Assembly: GCA_019009955.1 (NCBI GenBank)
Contig: CM032229.1
Span: 148,216,001-148,280,000, forward strand
Direction: 5' to 3'
Length of the DNA: 64,000 bases
Source: Riptortus pedestris
Taxonomy: Eukaryota > Arthropoda > Insecta > Hemiptera > Alydidae
Shown here: positions 31,813 to 43,672 of the stretch, piece by piece
Numbering within the stretch: the first letter of the stretch is position 1
How the letters are laid out: the number at the start of each line of letters is the position of its first letter
Position numbers and translations under genes: made by a program
The notes under the pieces: model-generated
What the model was told of the DNA's origin: nothing
The model's input: the letters and a program-made list of their open reading frames with translations, nothing else
Database searches by the model: none

Positions 31813-34275
31813 TTAACAGATTTCTCTTAATTTAATTTAGAGAGATTTTTGAAAAATTTCCTCAAATGTCCATCGATCCTACCTAAGAGATGACGAAAAT
31901 GAGGTCCGTTCAAAATTATATATATACTAGCTATAAGGTACCCGGCTTCGCTCGGGAAATGAGGCTGAATGATGATAGTATTTTTTTTTTGAGCAAGGCT
32001 TCAGTGTTTACTACACTTCCCGTCTGAGCGTATTGTTTTCCCGTGAGGGTCAGGCAGGCGACTTACAGAAAAAAAAATTGTATTTCAAGAATAAATGAAA
32101 ATAAGCCCCTAATCATTGTTTCCCCTGAGGGTCAGGCTGGCGACGTATAGATGAGAAATTTTAATTTTGAAGAATAAATAAAATTGTGTTCCTGATATAC
32201 CCCTCTCCACTTTTTAACTCACCTTTTTGAATACTTCAAACCATAATCGTGGATAGCATTTATTACAATTAAATATCCTCTATAATGAAACTTATTTCTT
32301 GTCAAAAACCAATCTCAGCTCATATAGTTTAAGCATAGTTTAGTAATTAGATTATATTCGTAATAGTAGAGCTCAGTGGAAATCATTTCACAGGATATAA
32401 GTTAAGTCAATTAACTGTTTAGGCTCCGGCCTCCTTCCGCTCTAGCATCTCCATTGTTTTCCTTAAAATATTGATTCAAAGTATTATTTTAATAATTTAT
32501 CTACCTGATGGAATTAAATAATAGTATTACCCGAAAAATAATTTGATTTATATTCAAAAATATAGGTGAGGGGAAGAGAACGTAGCCCTCCCTGCAAAAT
32601 AATTAATACTTTAAATCATATCAATTTTAAATGGATATTGTCTTTTTTCATAATAACATTACTATTAACGTCTAATTGTTATGATGGTATATATTTATTT
32701 CAATAACATCAAGATATCGGAAATAAGATAATATAATAGCAGAACCAAAGAGTTTGATCCCATAACTTCCGCTATCACTCTTTGTGCCAATCCAGCATGA
32801 CTTTGTTTAAATAATACATTAGACAAATTAAATAACGGAAATGCTCTTATAGTTTACATTTCTATTGGAAATAAATAGCAATGTTATTTTGTAGGAAAAA
32901 TAAATAAATGAGAAGGGGACGACGGAGATATATAACCTCACTAATCCGAATCATATATAGAGTTATCATATGTGACTAAAAAATAAAATCATTTGTCATA
33001 ATATTCATTCATTAAAAACACTTAAATAAGCACTAATAAAATTAATGACTCCCACTATAGTTTTAGCGTATATCACGTGTTTACTTCATTTTACGAACAT
33101 AGTGAATGCAACAAAAATTACTCTAAATGACAAAATAAACTACTTTTGTTATATGCATATTTGCAGAAAAACGAATAGAAAACGAAATACCACTATTTTT
33201 AAATTCAGGCCTCCCTTACAACCCCCACTCCTGCCCGCCTTTATAAATGTTGGTATGGCTTATTATAATGAAGGTGTTAGTGCTAATTATCATAGCGAGT
33301 TTGGTTTAGTTCGGTTGAGTCTTTTGTGCCAAATAAAATTGTGGACTCCCCCTATAGTTTTTAGCGTATAACTCATTTATACTTCCGTATACGGCAAAAG
33401 TGCATATAACAAAAGTTACTCTAAATAACAAAATAAACAACTTTTGTTATGTGCATATTTGCTGAAAAAGCAAAAGGAAACGAAATATCGCTATTTTTAA
33501 TTTCAGGCCTCCCTTATAACCCCCACTCCTGCCCGTCCCTAGAAATGTTAGTATGGCTTATTATAAGGAAATCGTTAGTATTAATTCACTTAGCGATTTT
33601 TGGTTTAGTTCGGTTGAGTCTTTTGTGCCAAATAAAATTGTGGACTCCCGCTATAGTTTTTAGCGTATAACTCATTTATACTTCCGTATACGGCAAAAGT
33701 GCATATAACAAAAGTTACTCTAAATAACAAAGTAAACAACTTTTGTTATGTGCATATTTGCTGAAAAAGCAATAGGAAACGAAATATCTCTACTTTTAAT
33801 TTCAGGCCTCCCCCATAACCCCCACTCCTGTTTGTCTTAGAGAATATTAATATAGCCTAAAGTCTAAGTTGGGCTAGTAGTAATATACATTCCAAGTTTC
33901 ATAAAATTCGGTTCAGCCGTTTATGCGTGAAAAGGTAACAAACAAACAAACAGACACCAAAGAAACAAAATGCAGTTATGGTGTCTATGACATGTGAAAC
34001 GAAAAGTTATCGTGAAATTTCGCGAAAAAATCAATGTACAGACAGAGGTTACAATTTTATATAAATATAGATATATATATTTTATTTTATTTATTTTTAA
34101 TTTTTGTTTGATCAAAATTACACACACACACATCAAATACATGTATGTCTATTACCGCTATAGTGGTCGTAATTTTTGTTTAATCGTTACTAAACTGGCC
34201 ATGTAGGTGTTTATGTAACAAGAAAGGTAAAGTATGTTAACGGCTGAAATCGGACGGAGGAGGGGTGGGGTGGAA
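31813..34275 (-). mobile_element. HINE-like element split by a Helitron
   Basis: A decayed B end (TAACAGATTTCTCTTAATTT) leads to GAGGTCCGTTCAAAATTATA at 31920. After the Helitron, TA-rich and CACACACA sequence (34072-34140) is followed by GTCTATTACCGCTATAGTGG and GTTAACGGCTGAAATCGGAC. The A half downstream of about 34275 is gone. This is the second case of a Helitron in a HINE-like TA core. Confidence 0.75.
31927..34071 (-). mobile_element. Helitron with ~1 kb of foreign filler
   Basis: The 3' CTAG is at 31927-31930, with hairpin CCCGGCTTCGCTCGGG beside it. The 5' TC (GA on the plus strand at 34070-34071) follows ACAATTTTATATAAATATAG. Three subrepeats lie near 33222, 33518 and 33820. The 3' region (about 31990-33040) does not match the other Helitrons and may be captured sequence. 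It includes an 84-bp tandem pair with GAGGGTCAGGCAGGCGAC at about 32045 and a near-identical block at about 32128. I see no exon-like coding in it. Confidence 0.78.
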
Positions 34276-34800
34276 CAATTGGAATTGCTATGCACTTGAT
34301 TTTGAAGAAAAAAAGGTCTTAATTTTGAGTAATACTTTTATTATATATTATTAAACCTGACGCTTGTATCAAGTAAAACAGTTTAACGTCGGCCTTATTT
34401 AAAGACGTCTTCTTTTCTTTTAGTATTGGCAAAAATTGGTATATTCCCCTCATCAAATTAAACGTTCTATAAGTTGAAATGAAGGGGACTTTAAAATGTA
34501 TCAGCAGTACCCTGTAAGAAATTAAATTTAACTTTAAATGTTAGAGACAAAAACGAATTTGTGGATCACAGTTAAAGGCCTTAACCTTCACAATGACGTC
34601 TTCGCCGTCCTCTTAGAAGGAAACACTAATACACCTTCTTCAAATTCCTGTCATTCGTATGGTCAACTAAACTAATATTCGGACGGATTATGCAACACCA
34701 GCTATAGCTGCGCAGCTTCTAATAGTAATCTTGATACTGGATGGTTACGATTGCAAATCATGGCAACAGTAATAGACCTTAATCCTTCACAATGATTAAA
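34276..34800. other. Intergenic, nothing recognised
   Basis: Leads into the 130-bp satellite. Some motifs (CCTTAACCTTCACAATGA) resemble decayed satellite units. Confidence 0.4.
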
Positions 34801-35995
34801 TTTTGAGGGTCTTTCAGCATTAAGGATTTTAATGTGGTCCTGATCTGTCCATCAACCAGAGTTCTTTTGGAAACTGCCAAGGCATGCCTAGAGTTTTGCA
34901 TCGGAGTCCCATGAACTTCGAGAATGTTAACCATTGTGAAGGATTATGCAGTGGTCCTGATCTGTTTCCTCCACCTTCCATCGACCAGTGTTCGTTTGGA
35001 AGCAGCCAAACCAAGAGTTTTGCGTTGGCGCCTCAAAAACGGCGAGTACCTTAACCACTGTGCATGTTTAAGGATTATGCTGTGGTTCTAATCTCTTTCC
35101 TCCACCTTCCATCAACCAGTGTTCGTTTGGAAGCAGCCAAACCAAGAGTTTTGCGTTGGCGCCTCAAAAACGGCGAGTACCTTAACCACTGTGCATGTTT
35201 AAGGATTATGCTGTGGTTCTAATCTCTTTCCTCCACCTTCCATCAACCAGTGTTCGTTTGGAAGCAGCCAAACCAAGAGTTTTGTGTTGCCGCCCCAAAG
35301 CATGCGAGTACCTCAACCACTGTGGATGTTTAAGGATTATGCTGTGGTCCGATCTGTTTCCTCCACCTTCCATCTAGTAGAGTTCGTTTAGAAGCAGCCA
35401 AGCCTAGAGTTTTGCGTTGGCGCCTCAAAAACTGCGAGAAGCTTAACCACTGTGCATGTTTAAGGATTATGCTGTAGTCCGATCTGTTTCCTCCACCTTC
35501 CATCTAGTAAAGTTCGTTTAGAAGCAGCCAAGCCTAAAGTTTAGCGTTGGCGCCTCAAAAACTGCGAGTACCTTAACCACTGTGGATGTTTAAGGATTAT
35601 GCTGTGGTCCTGATCTGTTTTCTCCACCTTCCATCTAGTAGAGTTCGTTTAGAAGCAGCCAAGCCTAGAGTTTTGCGTTGGCGCCTCAAAAACTGCGAGA
35701 ACGTTAACCACTGTAGATGTTTAAGGATTATGCTGTGGTCCGATCTGTTTCCTCCACCTTCCATCTAGTAGAGTTCGTTTAGAAGCAGCCAAGCCTAGAG
35801 TTTTGCGTTGGCGCCTCAAAAACTGCGAGAAGCTTAACCACTGTGGATGTTTAAGGATTATGCTGTGGTCCGATCTGTTTCCTCCACCTTCCATCAACCG
35901 GAGTTCGTTTGGAAGCAGGTTCCAGCTGAGCCATGTCTAGAGTTTTGCGTTGGCACTTTATAACTCCTTCATTGTAAGGATTCAGGACTTCTACT
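34801..35995. repeat. Satellite-like tandem array, ~130-bp unit, about 9 copies
   Basis: AAGGATTATGCTGTGG recurs at about 34943 (variant), 35070, 35201, 35331, 35462, 35592, 35723 and 35853, a period of 130-131 bp. Each unit also holds CTGTTTCCTCCACCTTCCAT, AGTTCGTTT.GAAGCAGCCAA and TTTTGCGTTGGCGCCTCA. The outer units are decayed, the middle ones very similar, which suggests local homogenisation. GC content is clearly higher than the surroundings. Frames of about 60 codons recur because the units are alike; 130 is not a multiple of 3, so the array cannot encode a repeat protein. Confidence 0.92.
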
Positions 35996-37092
35996 TTGGT
36001 TCTGATCTGCAGCCCTCACCTTCCTGCAACTAATGTTAAAAAAGAAATTTATTTTAATAATTTCGTTCCTGGTTACTTCAATATTACTAATCGAACAAAA
36101 GAAGGCATTATTGTGTTTCAGGATACTGTTTAATAATGGTAAGAAATATTATAAAGAACGTTATAATGTAAACGGATAGATTATTCGTTATTTGGCGTGT
36201 TGGGTACCTGCTCACTACATTTGATATGAAAACTACGATCGAACTTAGGTTCAGTTTCAGTTTTACTTAATGTTCAAATATTCAAATGAGTCCTACTATA
36301 CCTTATGTTATATTCTCTGCTTGTGTTTTCAAAAGCCACTGTTGCTGGCACCCCAATCTGTTGAGAGTCGAAGAGAGTAAAATCCTTATCGCTGATACGG
36401 AACAAAGTTGGAGCGACATAACATTCTATCGGAGGGCTGAACTGTTAAGTCGCTAGAACGGATTGACCCCGCGACAAAAAGATTCTGTGGATTTGGGCGC
36501 TTTTTTCCGCGGATTACTTCCTAAACCGATTTTATCCCCTTAAATCCATACCTTCCCCTCCGGGGTTCGTTTCTTTTCAAACGAAATGGATTGAATGAAT
36601 TTGTTGGAAAGAATGAGCTTTAAAAAGAAAAAAAAAGCAAGAAAGGGACTACCCTATTTCCATTTGGAAAGGAAAAGCTCTTACATCTAAATTTACTGCG
36701 CCCATCATGAAAATCAGCTTATCCAAGGTATCACGAAAGCCATTCTTTCTGTATTTTGCCTAAAATGTAATCACATTATTACCAAACTCCTTCCTTTCGT
36801 CTAAAAAAAAATATTTGAATAAAATCCTCTTTCTCACTTACTAACTAATCAAGGATTCCATCCCACTAAGGAAACCAGCATTTATATGAGATTTTCTCAT
36901 AAGAAGTGTCCCAAATTTATTCTTGAATTTTCTTTTGAATTGCTATATTATTTTTACACAACTGCTTATTTTCCTGAGCAATGCTGTTAACGTTCACTTT
37001 AAAGTTATTAAGTCTAGCCATTAGGGTCAAGGTAAGCCACAAGCATCGTTCGGCCATTCTAACTCCCAACCCAACTTCAGAGTTCCTAACAT
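35996..37092. other. Unique region
   Basis: No gene recognised. 36360-36600 is less AT-rich (for example TCCCCTCCGGGGTTCGTTTC) but contains no convincing frame. Confidence 0.45.
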
Positions 37093-37222
37093 TTATAATT
37101 TTAAACGGACCTCATTTTCGTCACCTCCTGGATTGAATCGTTAGAAATTTGAAGAAATTTTTCGAAAATCGAGTCATGAGTACGACGTCAACAGATGATT
37201 TCCGTTAAGGGAAATCTGCTAA
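37093..37222 (+). mobile_element. HINE-like B-end fragment
   Basis: ATAATTTTAAACGGACCTCA through GAGTACGACGTCAACAGATG to the near-perfect palindrome and GGAAATCTGCTAA. Only the B-side ~130 bp survives. Confidence 0.8.
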
Positions 37223-37707
37223 AAATAACGAACGTGGTTAGTGTTTCGATTAAACAATATCCGAAGCAATGAATTGTATTTGGGCATATGACGAGATTTT
37301 CTGATCCTCATTAACTATATGAGATTGATTGGTGGTTTGGTATACCAGTAAAACACGGTTTTCTTTAAAACACACACACACTCAAACCAGTACAAATCCA
37401 AATTAGAGTGATTGAAATGAACATTGTTCTGGTTCATTGTAAATTGCAGTACTAGGTACAGTAAATAGTTTTCAATAAAATTAATATATTATATTCAGAG
37501 ATATTTTAGTAATTGTTTTTCTTTCCGGACAAGAATATTTCTATTCTTTCACCTCTGAGAAGTTGGCTGATCTGTTTGTTTCCAATTCATCAAGTGCATT
37601 CTGTTGTGGAGGTTATTAAAATATAAATTGAATGAAAGGTTTCTCATTTTCATTTGCATTTGTTTTTCGCACTTAATATTAACGGTGGTCTTAAGTTTAA
37701 AATAGTG
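37223..37707. other. Intergenic, nothing recognised
   Basis: AT-rich; a CACACACACAC tract at about 37372. Confidence 0.5.
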
Positions 37708-37772
37708 TAGTTATGTATTGTAAAACTTCACGTGGGAAATCTGGTTAGTTTACGCAGCCCCTGCGTGACGGA
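37708..37772 (-). mobile_element. HINE-like A-end fragment
   Basis: TATTGTAAAACTTCACGTGG, GAAATCTGGTTAGTTTACGC, AGCCCCTGCGTGACGGAC. Sixty-five bp only. With the B-end fragment at 37093-37222 it is in the opposite orientation, so the two are not halves of one copy. Confidence 0.8.
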
Positions 37773-38633
37773 CTTTTTATTTTTACATTTCACTGAAACG
37801 TTGGCAATACTGGTGTTGATTAAGTACCGCTGATAATGACCAATGGATAATTTGCATTCACACCCTTATAATATTTTATCTCTCCTTTAAAATTTTTTCT
37901 TCTGATCAATAGTTTGAAGAAGAAGAAAATTTTATGTTTTATAAATCGCAGACCCTAACAATGTTAACATATTATTTTTAAAACTCCCTCCCTGCCTATT
38001 ATGTTTTCAATCGCAAACGCTTAATTTGGAGCTCCTTAGAATATCGATATATTCATGAAGAAATATTGCTTGTCTTCTGCGCTGTGTAGATATCGGAAAA
38101 AGGCAAATGAGGGGTGATATTATCTTGAAGGTCCCATGTTCATACAGAATATGAACAACAACCGTAAAGGAAATATGATATTAGGATGGGGTGTAAACAC
38201 AATTATAACTTTATTACTACTAGTTGGTGGCATAAAATTCTAAAAAATAGATTTACTTTAAAAATATATAAATTTGTTTTTATACAAAAAAACATTCAAT
38301 TGCAATTGAAATGATAACACTAGTGTTCGTACTTATTTTCAGTAATATTAAATACTTGAAGGGAATACGAAATTGGTGAATATTCTGAAATTAAAATAAT
38401 TTTTTGTAGTAGGTTTTGTGTTTTATATTTTTAATCCATATTATTGCTGCAAGGTTTGGATGTCATAATCGATAAAGATTCGCTGCATAAGATGAATGCG
38501 ATCATTCAATATGTTAAGCGCATAGAACATCATCAGTGTTACAGTAAAACCATAATAAATACTATAAAACTACGATTCATACCTAACAAATTTTAAATAT
38601 AAAATTAAGTAATTAATAGCCTAAAAATTAGAA
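37773..38633. other. Intergenic, nothing recognised
   Basis: Very AT-rich, no supported feature. Confidence 0.5.
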
Positions 38634-38772
38634 CATTATTAACGCCCACTTTTTGCAACTATGGCTAATTGGGATGGGTTATCAATAGGTTGCCACCCTT
38701 TTCTAGCCAGGGTGAGATTAAGGATTTTATTTAATGAGTTCGTTACTAAATAAATTCCAATTGCCCTGGTGG
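38634..38772 (-). mobile_element. 5'-truncated SINE
   Basis: Inverse of the SINE 3' half: ATTAACGCCCACTTTTTGCA, GGCTAATTGGGATGGGTTAT, CCCTTTTCTAGCCAGGGTGA, TTTAATGAGTTCGTTACTAA. It stops just before where box B would be. Confidence 0.75.
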
Positions 38773-40550
38773 AAAAAAAAATAAAATAAAAAATGAGAAC
38801 AGTAATTTTAAAAAATATCATTTGAAATAACTCAGCAATTCCTACCCATGTTCAGATACTATTGTCCTTCTCACTCATTGGCAAACACTCGCACAGGGCA
38901 AGTATCAAAGATCTATAAACTGAAATAAGTTTATGATATAAATAACTGTTTTGGACTATGTCAGCGAGTTGTTCACTTCCAATAAACATTATATTTAAAA
39001 AATAGATTTTAAATCTCTGAAACTGCTTGAAACTCATTTATGTGCTTTATTTAAATGAATACTCTGTTCTATATAGTTGAGAATCGAAGCTCTGTCTTAT
39101 ATACAGCACTTTAAGGAATTGAAAGTAAACACTAGACTATATTATGTTGGTAATAATGTCTTAAATCTGATTTCTTACAAATGCATGTAGTATAAAATAG
39201 AATAGGTCTACAGCAAACTTTAAAAGATTTAAAAGGGATAGTTTTTATTATATTCATTTAGACAAAGTACGGATATGAGAAACAATCAGATATTTAAGGA
39301 ATGTTTTCCATAATATATAAATAACGTACCACCAAGTTGTAGATGAAAGAATAAATATTTTATTCTAACTATCCCCTAAACAGAGATCTTGCCAATCACC
39401 ATCAACGTGGAGCATAAACCAAATAAATAAATGATTTCTAAACTTAAGAGACGATAAGACACTTTCACAATTCAGTACTTAAACCTAGTACCTTCTATCC
39501 TGTTACATAGATGGTCATTGCTGTGAATTAAGCCAATATCTTGAGTGGTACAATAAGCATGTATAAAGTTACAGTTATTTTTGAGCCTTAACTCAATTAA
39601 CTTCTTCAAAATCCTTTGCTGGCTCTACTTGATTCACCTCATCGGTTGCATCTTCAGGAGCAGAACTTTTACACCTTCCATAAGCCTCTATAGCCTAAAT
39701 AGAGTCTTTTATCTACCATGCAGTAGTGTATGTTGTACAGTTTGTAAGAAAGTTGATGTGCTCGGGAAGTAGATTCCTATGACTTAAAGCATACCGAGCT
39801 GCCAAAGCATAACAAGAAAATATTGTTGTTTTGTTGGCAGAGTTTCATAAAACTGCACTTAATATTCTTGTGTAACCGTTCCTCAGATTTGGAACAATCA
39901 TCTCGTGAATGCATACGAACCTTCCTTGAGATTTCACGACCTAACACTATTTAATCACTAGGGGTTTATTAGTATTTTGGTATTGATTTCAATGATCTGA
40001 ATTAGGTTCGACAGGCAAAGATATAAAAGCGTTTAAGTATAAATAAACAATAGATGGCAATCTAATTGTAGTAATGTAAACTTTCCCAAGATAGCGTTCA
40101 AGCCATGTCTTTTCCCCATTCCAAAGATTCAGACTGTCCAACAATTCCAGACTAAAAGTAACAGATAGTCTTAACAGAAATTAAAAACCTTAATTTATAT
40201 AAACACTTTTGAACTAACTGTTCAAAACATTTCGTGGCTGCTCACAAGAACAATATTTATTAATAGTAAAAAATATAAATATATTATTCTGAAAACAATA
40301 TTACAAGAAATCTTTGAAAACGACGACTGTATCATACACTAGTTTTCCGTAATTAAAGGATTCCCTACGAGACTTTTTTCTTTGATTGTTATGCCACTTC
40401 AACTGTGCTGGATTGTTATGGTATTGCTGTACTGTATTTATCATCTCATTCATAAATCATGATCGGGAGAATAGCCAGCCGTCCTTAGGTTAATCTGACT
40501 CATTACGCTATACTTCCATGATCTAATTATAATGACGGCTCCAATGCCCG
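38773..40550. other. Unique AT-rich region with one dispersed repeat
   Basis: Bases about 39180-39430 are the inverted partner of 160-400. No gene recognised; small frames only. Confidence 0.45.
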
Positions 40551-40561
40551 GCGTTAATATA

Positions 40562-40747
40562 GAACATTACGAGTGACGAGTTCGATTCACGCCTGGGCAA
40601 AGGAAATTATTTAGTGACGAAATTCATTAAATAACATCCTAAAATCCCACACTTGTTAGAAAAGGGTGGTAACCTGTAGATAACCCGTCCCAATTAGCGT
40701 AAGATGCAAAAAGTGGACGTAAATAATAATAATAATGGAACATTACG
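40562..40747 (+). mobile_element. 5'-truncated SINE with target-site duplication
   Basis: GAACATTACG at 40562-40571 and 40738-40747 encloses 166 bp of SINE. It starts within box B (ACGAGTTCGATTCACGCC) and ends GCAAAAAGTGGACG then (TAA)n. The 5' truncation with an intact 3' end and duplication fits target-primed reverse transcription. Confidence 0.82.
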
Positions 40748-40749
40748 CT

Positions 40750-40820
40750 TTATCCAATTACTTTTCCATAAAACGATCGAACAAAAATTCCAACCGCTAG
40801 AGCGGTAACAGAGAAAAATA

Positions 40821-40883
<63 letters not shown>

Positions 40884-40899
40884 ATGTGTGTGTGTGTGT

Positions 40900-40953
<54 letters not shown>

Positions 40954-40998
40954 CTCAATAGTTGATATCCAATACGGGATATCAGCTAAAATGACTAA
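40750..40998 (+). mobile_element. HINE-like fragment with (CT)n(TG)n(TA)n core
   Basis: TTTTCCATAAAACGATCGAA and CCAACCGCTAGAGCGGTAAC identify the family. The core is (CT)n 40824-40880, (TG)n 40885-40900, (TA)n 40902-40950. A decayed B side (CAATAGTTGATATCCAATAC) follows. Confidence 0.7.
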
Positions 40999-41539
40999 AT
41001 TATGACAATCGCCAGTTGGTATATTTTCTTATAATCGACCCTTTTGGTAATAAGAAAAAGCAGGAAGAAGTTTGATAAAAGTTTCTGTTCCTTCAAACTA
41101 TCTAGCTAACCTAAAAATCCCCATGGGTAGAATTAGGAGAAAAGGACAGCCATATCTATATACCGAAGTATAAAAGGTAAAGTTAGATTGTCGTTCGCTT
41201 TCAATGATATCCTGCAGGCGGCGCTCAAAGTTACAGCACCTTATTAAGATAACCTCTTCCTACCAAAGCCTAGCACCAAAGCCTTCCGTTTCGGAGAAAA
41301 CTTTTACATCCCCCTACAACTTTAAGTTTACATTTCGCTCTGCTGCTTCCCGAGCCCTATCTCTGCCCCTACAATAGGCTACCTTTAATGTTATAACCAA
41401 CTGTAGAACCCTAAATATAACTGGAGGCAAAACTACTGTTAAAGTAAGAATCTCATTTTTATGTAATTAGGTTTGAGGTACACGTCGTTGACGAGAATAT
41501 TAAAGTAGCAGACCTTAATCTATCATAAAAAAAACAAAC
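40999..41539. other. Intergenic, nothing recognised
   Basis: Somewhat GC-richer at 41190-41400, no convincing frame. Confidence 0.45.
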
Positions 41540-42212
41540 AAAGTCTGTCACGCAGGGGCTGGGTGAACTTAGCAGATTTTCCAAGCGAAGGTTTACAATA
41601 GATAAATATACATACTGGTAACACCACCGCGAATATAAACAGCTCTGCCCGCCTCACGCCGGAAAGAAAAACAATTACTAAAATATATCAGAATATAACA
41701 TATTAATTATATTGAGAAATATTAACTATATATAGTACTGTAATTAATAATGAGCCAGAATAATTGTTATCCCAAACAATCAAATTTTTAGTCCAAAACC
41801 TTATGACCCCCAGGATATATTTGCATGTATCTCGTATAACAAAGGTCTCTTGAATATAATTTTTGGTATTTAAGCTTCGAATATTGTGATTTATTATATA
41901 GCTGAATATTGTTTATTTTACATGAGTAGACGTGGGGGTTTGCTGAAGGCTGAAAACGGAAAAATGCAAATATCTCGGTTAATATTCAAGATAGTGAATA
42001 AATGTATATAACAATAATTACAGTAAATTTTCAATAAGATTGGTTCTATACAATTTTTCGATCCGATGTATGATAACGGAGATATTTCGAATTTTCGAAA
42101 ATCTTCTCTCTAAACCCCTCCTCCTCCTGGCCCGATTTCAGCCGTTAATGGACTTGATCTTTCTTTTTACGTAAGCGACTGAATATCGAGTTTGGTAACG
42201 ATTAAACAATAA
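41540..42212 (+). mobile_element. HINE-like element, long type, lacking B half
   Basis: The A end AAAGTCTGTCACGCAGGGGC is followed by the long-type block (TACTGGTAACACCACCGCG, AAGAAAAACAATTACTAAAA, GAGTAGACGTGGGGGTTTGC, GAAGGCTGAAAACGG), then the common body to GTTTGGTAACGATTAAACAA. It ends just before where the TA core would be. Confidence 0.82.
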
Positions 42213-42759
42213 TTTATAATAACAATGAGAATTATTTACTATAGCTAATGCTGTAATTTGTAATGAATCAGAATAATTTTAATCGCAATTACTTAAATTT
42301 TAGTAATCCTAGAACAAAAGAAGGGGGGGGGATCAACAGAACGAATTTGCATTTATCTCACAAAGTAAAAGTTCAATGAAAACAATATTTAACCTTGTAA
42401 TAACACTGGTTCATGGTATAACAGCTTATTATTGATATAATTTGAGTAGGAGAAGGGGTTTACTGAAAGCGGAAAACTATAGAACCTAAATATCTCGGTC
42501 ATATTAAATATACAGATGTATAGAACAATATTTATAGATCATCTGATTTACAATAAGAGTTGGTAGTATTCAATTTTTCGATCCGACGTATAGTTACGGA
42601 GATATTTCGAATTTTCAAAATTCCCCCTCTAACCCCCCCCCCCTCCTACTGGTCCGACTTCAGCCATTAACGAACTTGACCTTTATTTTTGCATGAAACG
42701 ATAAAATATCGAGTTTGGTAACGATCAAACAAAAATTGCGACCGCTAGAGCGTTTACAG

Positions 42760-42811
<52 letters not shown>

Positions 42812-43228
42812 TTATTTATTTCCTTCCTGAAGCAACTCTACAGGAAGGGAGTTTATTAGCCACACGTCCCGTTCAATAATTAGTACATAACGTGTGCTTG
42901 ATACATAACATATATTTTTTTTTAACTATAATAACATAAAATATTTGTACAATAAATTATTTACAACAAAAAAAGAGGGAAAAAAAGAAAAGAAAAACTA
43001 AAACAAATTTTGGATTCAATAAATGAATAATTAATTAATTTAACTGTATTTCAGTTTCAAATAATTCAAGAAGTCATACATTTCTTCAGCAAACTGTTTT
43101 AATGGTTTATTATGTTTATAAAATTATAAAATAATAATTTTTCCTCAACAGGCCAATTTTCTTGTCGGCATTTTAATTGGGATTTAAAGGCTTTTCTTTG
43201 GTCCGTTAGTAGTCTGCAGTCATAGAGC

Positions 43229-43291
<63 letters not shown>

Positions 43292-43412
43292 TGAACGGAC
43301 CTCATATTCGTCATCTCCTGGGTAGGATCGATGGACATTTGTGGAAATGTTTCAAAAGCCTTGTCATGAGTACGACCTCAATAGCTGATTTCCCTTAAGG
43401 GAAATCTACTAA
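42213..43412 (+). mobile_element. HINE-like element, long type, lacking A end, with insertion in TA core
   Basis: The long-type body resumes at AATCAGAATAATTTTAATCG and runs through CGACCGCTAGAGCGTTTACA to (TA)n 42768-42807. A foreign segment, 42808-43229, separates this from a second TA tract (43230-43284). The B half AACGGACCTCATATTCGTCA then ends TTTCCCTTAAGGGAAATCTA with CTAA at 43409-43412. Confidence 0.72.
42808..43229. mobile_element. Unclassified insertion in a HINE-like TA core
   Basis: About 420 bp beginning TTATTTTATTTATTTCC, with CTTCCTGAAGCAACTCTACA next, and ending GTCTGCAGTCATAGAGCATG before TA. Like the insertion at 30272-30640 it starts with a TTTA-rich tract. No coding similarity recognised. 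Confidence 0.4.
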
Positions 43413-43420
43413 AAATAAAT

Positions 43421-43672
43421 AAAGTCCGTCACACAGTGGCTGTGCAAACTAAGTAGAACTCTTACGTGCTGATCTAGCATCCAATTTGATCTCTTCATAC
43501 CATATATTATCTATTTCTTAGTAAAAATCCGTTGAAAGAAGTAAGGGTTTACTGAAGGCTGAACTCAAGAACGTACGAATAATCGGATCTATGTCGGAGT
43601 TACTTTGGGTTTTCGAAATTCCCCCCTCTAAACCCTCCCTATCAATGGTCCGATTTCAGCCGTTAACGATCA
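43421..43672 (+). mobile_element. Decayed HINE-like element in tandem with the previous copy
   Basis: The A end AAAGTCCGTCACACAGTGGC starts 8 bp after the CTAA of the preceding copy, in the same orientation. The body is partly recognisable (AGGGTTTACTGAAGGCTGAA, CCCCCCTCTAAACCCTCC, CGATTTCAGCCGTTAACGAT) and then lost. Confidence 0.68.

Noticed and set aside
34829..35768. Repeated ~60-codon frames in the 130-bp array
   Set aside because: Same local frame recurring in each satellite unit, without continuity between units.
36983..37080. Another inverse SINE copy (AACGTTCACTTTAAAGTTAT)
   Set aside because: Only a short stretch is similar; too weak to separate from chance.
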